This document shows positions 6,591 through 10,288 of a DNA stretch of 10,288 nt, piece after piece. Both the position numbers and the translations under genes were made by a program. Origin of the DNA: Acidobacteriota bacterium (lineage in GTDB: Bacteria > Acidobacteriota > Terriglobia > Terriglobales > Acidobacteriaceae); contig JAKART010000046.1 in assembly GCA_021819255.1 (NCBI GenBank), forward strand, positions 1 through 10,288, in the 5' to 3' direction. Under the pieces are notes generated by a model that saw nothing but the letters and a program-made list of their open reading frames with translations, searched no databases and was not told where the DNA came from. The first letter of the stretch is position 1; each line of letters opens with the position of its first letter.

Positions 6591-6959
6591 ATGCACTCCG
6601 GCTACACGCTTCTCCTTGTTGCGCTGCTCTTCGCCATCTTTTACCTCTGGCGGCGCTCCGGGCAGGCCGCGGCGGAGAAGATCCCACAGTACCTCCGCGA
6701 CGGCGCCCTGATCATCGACGTGCGCACTCCAGCCGAGTACAACTCCGGGCATCTGCCCAAGGCCATCAATATCCCCTTGCAGCAGATTGAAGCCGCCATC
6801 TCCCATCGCTGTCCGGACCGTTCCCGGATCCTGCTGCTGCACTGCCACAGCGGGGCTCGCAGCGGTGTGGCCGCCAGACGGCTGAAGGCCAAGGGATACC
6901 ACAACACCTTCAACCTGGGCTCATACCATCGCGCCGGCCGCTTGATCAAAGGCGAGTGA
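6591..6959 (+). CDS. membrane-anchored single-domain rhodanese-like sulfurtransferase
   Basis: This 122-residue protein has one N-terminal transmembrane helix (about 5-20, YTLLLVALLFAIFYLW) followed directly by a rhodanese fold. Rhodaneses move sulfane sulfur from donors such as thiosulfate or persulfides onto acceptors through a cysteine persulfide. The domain shows ALIIDVRTPAEYNSGHLPKA (39-58) and the active-site loop CHSGARS (85-91) with catalytic Cys85, so it appears active. The closing motif reads NLGSYHRAG rather than the commoner glycine-rich form. ATG 6591 is supported by GAGG at 6579-6582, eight bases upstream. The short linker after RRSG places the domain close to the membrane, and positive RR after the helix suggests it faces the cytoplasm. 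It is tandem with tspO and 60 bases before rlmB. Redox or persulfide handling together with TspO is possible but only inferred. Confidence 0.92.
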   Translation: MHSGYTLLLVALLFAIFYLWRRSGQAAAEKIPQYLRDGALIIDVRTPAEYNSGHLPKAINIPLQQIEAAISHRCPDRSRILLLHCHSGARSGVAARRLKAKGYHNTFNLGSYHRAGRLIKGE

Positions 6960-6977
6960 GAACCGATTGGCCGGTTC
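6960..6977 (+). other. small hairpin after the rhodanese stop
   Basis: GAACCG (6960-6965) and CGGTTC (6972-6977) form a 6-bp stem around ATTGGC, immediately after the TGA. There is no T-run. It may mark the 3' end of the tspO-rhodanese message, which would fit a separate start for rlmB. Confidence 0.3.
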
Positions 6978-7007
6978 GCGGCCCTGCAGCAGCCGGGGTT
7001 CAACCGG

Positions 7008-7013
7008 TACACT
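7008..7013 (+). promoter_or_regulatory. candidate -10 element for a leaderless rlmB transcript
   Basis: TACACT ends six bases before the rlmB ATG (7020), which would place the transcription start at or next to the A of the start codon. No purine-rich ribosome-binding site lies between 7000 and 7019, which supports leaderless initiation. A matching -35 element is not clear. Confidence 0.4.
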
Positions 7014-7019
7014 GAACAG

Positions 7020-7841
7020 ATGGAAGTTCTCTACGGCCTGCATCCTGTCGAAGAGGCCCTCCGCTCCGGCTCTCGCCGCCTGGACCATATCAGCGTGGCT
7101 CGGGAGCGGGAGTCCCGCCGTGATCCTCGCCTGGAGGCAGTTCTTGATCTCGCCCGGGCGGAAGGCATCCGGATCGCCAGCGAGCCTCGCGAGCAGCTTA
7201 CCCGGCACTGCCGAACCGACGCTCATCAGGGCATCGCCGCCTTTCTGCGGGAGCGCAAACTGCTCAGCCCGGAGGATCTCCTTGCGCAGCCAAGCCCTGC
7301 GGGCGGCGCAGGCCACCGATTCTTCCTCGCCCTGGATGGCGTCGAGGACCCGCGCAACCTGGGCGCGCTGCTCCGCTCCGCCGACGGAGCCGGCATCGAC
7401 GGCGTCCTGCTTCCGGAGCGCCGCTCCGCTCCTCTCTCGGCGGTCGCCTGCAAAGCCTCGGCTGGAGCCAGCGAGCACATCCGCATCGCCCAGGCGGTCA
7501 ACATCACCCGCGCCCTGGAGACCATGAAGAAGCACAACATCTGGATCGTCGGCTTGGACGAACGCGGCGCCAAGGAGTACACCGCCTTCGACTTCCGCCA
7601 GGACATCTGTCTGGTCCTGGGCCGGGAGGGCGCCGGTCTGCATGACCTGGTCAAGCGCACCTGCGATCATCTTCTGCGCATCCCCATGGCGGGCAGCGTC
7701 CGCTCTCTCAATGTCTCTGTCGCGGGAGCCGTGGTGATGTATGAGGCCATGCGCCAGCGCCGCGGAGACCGGCAACCAGACAACCCGCCAACCCCGCCGC
7801 CGTCGCAGGCGGCCAAGCCTCGCAAAGGGCTGGGCTCCTGA
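7020..7841 (+). CDS. rlmB: 23S rRNA 2'-O-methyltransferase RlmB (SpoU/TrmH family)
   Basis: This is a cytoplasmic SPOUT-class methyltransferase that uses S-adenosylmethionine. The RlmB subfamily methylates the ribose of G2251 (E. coli numbering) in the 23S rRNA P-loop. The 273-residue protein has the N-terminal substrate-binding domain (about 1-80, beginning VLYGLHPVEEALRSG) and the catalytic trefoil-knot domain (about 100-250). All three SpoU motifs are visible: DPRNLGALLRSA (110-121, with N113 and R119), LVLGREGAGL (198-207, with E203) and IPMAGSVRSLNVSVAGAV (221-238, with S229 and N231). A proline-rich basic tail (RQPDNPPTPPP...KPRKGLGS) extends beyond the usual 240-260 residues and is probably disordered. 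No ribosome-binding site precedes the ATG, but a -10-like TACACT does, so the message may be leaderless. The start fits the family because the YGLHPVEEAL motif is normally right at the N-terminus. A close TrmH-family paralogue is possible but less likely. Confidence 0.9.
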   Translation: MEVLYGLHPVEEALRSGSRRLDHISVARERESRRDPRLEAVLDLARAEGIRIASEPREQLTRHCRTDAHQGIAAFLRERKLLSPEDLLAQPSPAGGAGHRFFLALDGVEDPRNLGALLRSADGAGIDGVLLPERRSAPLSAVACKASAGASEHIRIAQAVNITRALETMKKHNIWIVGLDERGAKEYTAFDFRQDICLVLGREGAGLHDLVKRTCDHLLRIPMAGSVRSLNVSVAGAVVMYEAMRQRRGDRQPDNPPTPPPSQAAKPRKGLGS

Positions 7842-7971
7842 CCTCCCGCCGAAGACCGTTCGCGGCAAACCCGGCTTCGGACCATCTTTCATCGCACCTG
7901 CTTCCCGGCCGCCCTCGAAAGGCCTGGCCAACGATCTACGATCCTGTTCGTGCTTCACGGAGTCTTTCATC

Positions 7972-10194
7972 TTGCTGCCTACACCCCGCACCCTGCGCAT
8001 GGTCTGCCTGAGCCCTCTCGCCCTTGTGGTGACAAGCCTGGCCGCGCACGCCCAATCCACCCCCGCCGAGCCGCCCCTGCCGCCGCCCCGCGGCCAGGTT
8101 CTCTTCCAGAGCCACGGCGAACCTCCCCCCACCCCGGATGACGATGCTCCTCCGCAACCGCCGGCAGCCGTTCCGGGCCAGACTCCCTCTGGACCGGTGC
8201 TGACCGACGCCCAGCGTTCTTCCCTGCTCTTCACCGCCTATGACCTGGACGCGCGTCTGGATCCCGCCAACGGCGAGATGACCATGCGCGCCCGGATCAC
8301 GCTGCGCAACATCGGCAACCAGCCGCTCTCCCGGATTGCGCTGCAGATCTCTTCCTCCCTGATCTGGGCCAGCGCCAGCCTGCTTCCCTCCGGCGGCGGC
8401 CAGCCGTCCGCCGCCCGCGTGGTGCAGCTTCCCCTGGCCCAACACCTGATCGATACCGACGCCGACCACACCGGCAAGTGCTCGGAGGCCATCCTTGACC
8501 TGCCCTCGCCGCTGGATCCGGGAGCGGCCATCACCCTGGACACCGTGTACTCCGGCACGCTCCATGCGAGCGGTCATCGCCTGGAGCGCATCGGCGCCTC
8601 CCCCGCTGAGGCGCTGGCCGCCGACTGGGATGCGGTGGGCTCCAACCCGGTCCAGTCTGCCTTCAACTTCAGCAGCAGTTCGGGAGACGTCGCTCCCGCG
8701 CCCCCGTCTCCGCCGACGGTGATCGTCGCTCTGCGCGGCTTTGGCGATGTCCTGTGGTATCCCGCAGCCTCGCCGCAGCTCTTCCTGGGCGACGGCGCCA
8801 AGCTCTTCCAGGCCATCGGGAGGCAGCGGCTGGCGGAAGAGCAGGCGACGGTCCACCTCCGGCTGGCCGTTGTCTACCGCGGCGCGCCGCCCGTGGCAGC
8901 TTACTTCTGTGGCCGCGGCCTGCGCCTGGCTCCCCATCCGGATGACCCCTCCGTCACCGACGGAACAGGCATCGCCACCGCCGACTTCCCTGCCGAGCCT
9001 CTCGGCTTCCGCCAGCCCAGCCTGTTTGTGGTCCAGCAGCCGGAGGTAGCCCTGGCGCCGGTCTCCATGCCTCCGTCTGCCTCCATCTCCTCCTCCTCCT
9101 CATCGCCGCCACAGCCCGGGGTGCAGCCGAACGCGTCGCCGGCCAATCGCCTGGCCAATCGCCCAGCCAGCCACCCGGCCGGCCCTGTCGATGTGCTCTC
9201 GGTAGAAAGTTCTGACCCGGACGCTCTGCCGGCGCTGGCGGACTCCGCCGAGCGCATCGCACCCTTGTTGCAAGCCTGGTTTGGCCCCACGCCTCTTGTG
9301 CCTCTCAGCGTGCTGGACCACCCCGGCGATCCGTTTGAGGATCTGGCGCTGCTGGTGGCTCCCATCCGCAAGCTCTCCTCCTCGGCCTCCAGCCCGGCGC
9401 TGGCCCACTCTCTTGCCCACGCCTGGATCCAGACTGGCCAGCCCTGGTTTGACGAGGGCCTCGCGCAGTTCATCAGCCTGCTCTGGATCGAGCAGACGCA
9501 AGGCCGCTCGGCCGCCATCCTGGCCCTCAACAACCTGATTCAGCCGTTGAACATCGCCGAGGTCAGCTTTGACTCCGAGCAGCAGGCTGACGCCGCCTTC
9601 GCTCCCGCCGGCGAGCCTCTGATCTCGACCGGCAATGAGCTGTACTACCGGCGCAAAGCAGCCGCGGTCTGGTGGATGCTGCGCAGCATCGCCGGCGAAC
9701 CGGCCCTGCAGCAGGCCCTCACCCTCTGGCGGGAAGAGGCCGCCGAGAAGAACGGTCCCTTCAACACGGACGATGCCGCGGTGCAGGCCGTGGCCTTTGA
9801 AAGGCTGCTGGAAAAGACCAGCGGCAAAGACCTGGGCTGGTTTTTTTCCGACTGGATCCTTCGCGACCGCGGACTTCCTGACCTCTCCATCGTGGACGTG
9901 GAACCCAGCCGGCTCCCGGCCGGCAAGGGACACGACACCGGCTGGCTGGTTGCGGTGACGGTCCACAACGACGGCGCTCCCGCCGTGGATGTCCCTCTCT
10001 CGGTGCGCTCCGGAACCTTCACCACCACCACGCTCATCCACATCCCCGGCTTCTCGAACGCCACCACGCGGGTCGTCGTAGCCTCCCTGCCGACGCAGGT
10101 GATTCTCAACGACGGCAGCACTCCGGAGGTTCGCGCCTCCAGCCACAGCCGCCAGGTGATCTTCCAGCAAGATCCCTCCAAATTTCAAAACTAG
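7972..10194 (+). CDS. secreted M1-peptidase-like protein with degenerate HExxH (HSLAH)
   Basis: This 740-residue exported protein resembles the M1 (gluzincin) aminopeptidases in its C-terminal half. From the TTG at 7972 the signal peptide is LLPTPRTLRM, a hydrophobic core to residue 24, and cleavage after AHA27. CGGAG (7958-7962) lies nine bases upstream. The next ATG (7999) has no ribosome-binding site and would start with uncharged MVCLSPLALVV. A proline-rich stretch (about 28-70) precedes a beta-rich domain (about 75-365, LDARLDPANGEMTMRARITL), then a Ser/Pro/Ala linker (about 366-405). The metal-site region reads HSLAHAW (479-485) and WFDEGLAQF, giving ligands H479, H483 and E495, but serine replaces the catalytic glutamate. 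The gap from the second histidine to E495 is 12, shorter than the usual M1 spacing. A YYRRKAAAVWWMLR segment (Y558/Y559) matches the family's catalytic tyrosine region. A C-terminal beta domain ends near VILNDGSTPEVRAS. It is probably an inactive or altered-activity family member; its role is unknown. Confidence 0.75.
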   Translation: MLPTPRTLRMVCLSPLALVVTSLAAHAQSTPAEPPLPPPRGQVLFQSHGEPPPTPDDDAPPQPPAAVPGQTPSGPVLTDAQRSSLLFTAYDLDARLDPANGEMTMRARITLRNIGNQPLSRIALQISSSLIWASASLLPSGGGQPSAARVVQLPLAQHLIDTDADHTGKCSEAILDLPSPLDPGAAITLDTVYSGTLHASGHRLERIGASPAEALAADWDAVGSNPVQSAFNFSSSSGDVAPAPPSPPTVIVALRGFGDVLWYPAASPQLFLGDGAKLFQAIGRQRLAEEQATVHLRLAVVYRGAPPVAAYFCGRGLRLAPHPDDPSVTDGTGIATADFPAEPLGFRQPSLFVVQQPEVALAPVSMPPSASISSSSSSPPQPGVQPNASPANRLANRPASHPAGPVDVLSVESSDPDALPALADSAERIAPLLQAWFGPTPLVPLSVLDHPGDPFEDLALLVAPIRKLSSSASSPALAHSLAHAWIQTGQPWFDEGLAQFISLLWIEQTQGRSAAILALNNLIQPLNIAEVSFDSEQQADAAFAPAGEPLISTGNELYYRRKAAAVWWMLRSIAGEPALQQALTLWREEAAEKNGPFNTDDAAVQAVAFERLLEKTSGKDLGWFFSDWILRDRGLPDLSIVDVEPSRLPAGKGHDTGWLVAVTVHNDGAPAVDVPLSVRSGTFTTTTLIHIPGFSNATTRVVVASLPTQVILNDGSTPEVRASSHSRQVIFQQDPSKFQN
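9138..9180 (+). repeat. 12-bp imperfect tandem repeat in the M1-like linker
   Basis: Units at 9138-9149 (GCCGGCCAATCG), 9150-9161 (CCTGGCCAATCG), 9162-9173 (CCCAGCCAGCCA) and a partial at 9174-9180 encode the four-residue pattern ANRL/ANRP/ASHP/AG. The unit keeps the frame and lies in a disordered linker that also contains a six-serine run just upstream (near 9090). This looks like slippage in a tolerant spacer. Confidence 0.7.
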
Positions 10195-10202
10195 ACCATT
10201 TT

Positions 10203-10288
10203 TCACTGAGGTATATCCCCATATCGTAGTCGGAACCAGGCCTGAGCGTCGTGAGCGGATATGGAGGGCAGCAGGGCTTCGATGCTCT
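10203..10288 (-). CDS. C-terminal end of an unidentified gene (partial, runs off the right edge)
   Basis: On the minus strand a frame is open from the right edge to TGA (10205-10203) and gives 27 residues, SIEALLPSISAHDAQAWF followed by RLRYGDIPQ. The composition and helical pattern look protein-like. The end is faintly reminiscent of the C-terminus of IS630/Tc1-type transposases (a Pro/Ser segment, then an aromatic-Phe...Tyr-Gly ending), but that is a resemblance, not an identification. The stop lies only eight bases from the stop of the M1-like gene, so the two converge with no room for a terminator hairpin or an insertion-sequence end between them. This argues mildly against a recent insertion. 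Confidence 0.45.
   Translation of the reverse strand, partial: SIEALLPSISAHDAQAWFRLRYGDIPQ

Noticed and set aside
5570..6790. 406-codon plus-strand frame overlapping tspO and the rhodanese
   Set aside because: It runs out of frame through two well-recognised genes and yields arginine-rich sequence without motifs.
6921..8234. 437-codon minus-strand reading frame across rlmB and the start of the M1-like gene
   Set aside because: It is antisense to a clearly assigned methyltransferase, is Arg/Gly/Ala-rich with no domain and no ribosome-binding site. Typical chance frame in GC-rich DNA.
9100..10206. 368-codon minus-strand frame opposite the M1-like gene
   Set aside because: Gly/Arg/Val-rich shadow of the plus-strand gene with no motif, although it starts near the convergent stop codons.
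1..10288. tRNA, rRNA or complete insertion sequence
   Set aside because: I saw no tRNA-like cloverleaf ends, rRNA-like conserved blocks or transposase catalytic motifs on either strand by reading. A tRNAscan or Rfam search was not possible here.

Overview
The window is GC-rich chromosomal DNA, most likely from an acidobacterium (Terriglobia/Acidobacteriaceae-like). The strongest taxonomic signal is the minus-strand gene for a very large TonB-dependent receptor that carries an N-terminal carboxypeptidase-regulatory-like domain (Oar-like). Such genes are greatly expanded in Acidobacteria. The TPR protein, TspO, membrane rhodanese, RlmB and degenerate M1-peptidase-like protein fit that background but do not prove it. 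No tRNA, rRNA, CRISPR array, prophage or complete insertion sequence is visible.

Layout, left to right. Bases 1-155 hold the doubtful end of an unrecognised reading frame and a strong small hairpin. Bases 156-1394 (+) encode an exported TPR-repeat protein whose signal peptide contains a threefold 15-bp repeat. Bases 1395-1874 have no convincing gene but hold a seven-copy 12-bp degenerate tandem array, a long-arm inverted repeat and a weak terminator for the gene to the right. Bases 1875-5207 (-) encode the 1110-residue TonB-dependent receptor. Its leader is long, about 260 nt, and is driven by a near-consensus sigma70-type promoter in an AT-rich patch. Bases 5208-5927 are therefore a divergent regulatory region, which also carries a 13-bp tandem array and a possible promoter for the rightward genes. 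Then, all on +, come tspO (5928-6443), a membrane-anchored rhodanese (6591-6959), rlmB (7020-7841) and a secreted M1-peptidase-like protein (7972-10194). A convergent minus-strand reading frame of unknown identity enters from the right edge (stop at 10203-10205).

How the genes relate: the TonB receptor (outer-membrane uptake of large or scarce substrates) and the TPR protein (periplasmic scaffold) are envelope proteins. TspO and the rhodanese are both membrane proteins linked in other bacteria to porphyrin/redox stress and sulfur-transfer chemistry. They are close enough to be co-transcribed, but a functional link is only inferred. RlmB is a housekeeping 23S rRNA methyltransferase and probably has its own, leaderless, transcript. 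The M1-like protein keeps the metal ligands of the family but has lost the catalytic glutamate of HExxH.

I do not see a clearly new multi-gene system. The items most worth checking are the HSLAH pseudo-peptidase, the TonB-receptor leader with a short upstream reading frame, the leaderless rlmB start, and four separate 12-15 bp tandem expansions within 10 kb.
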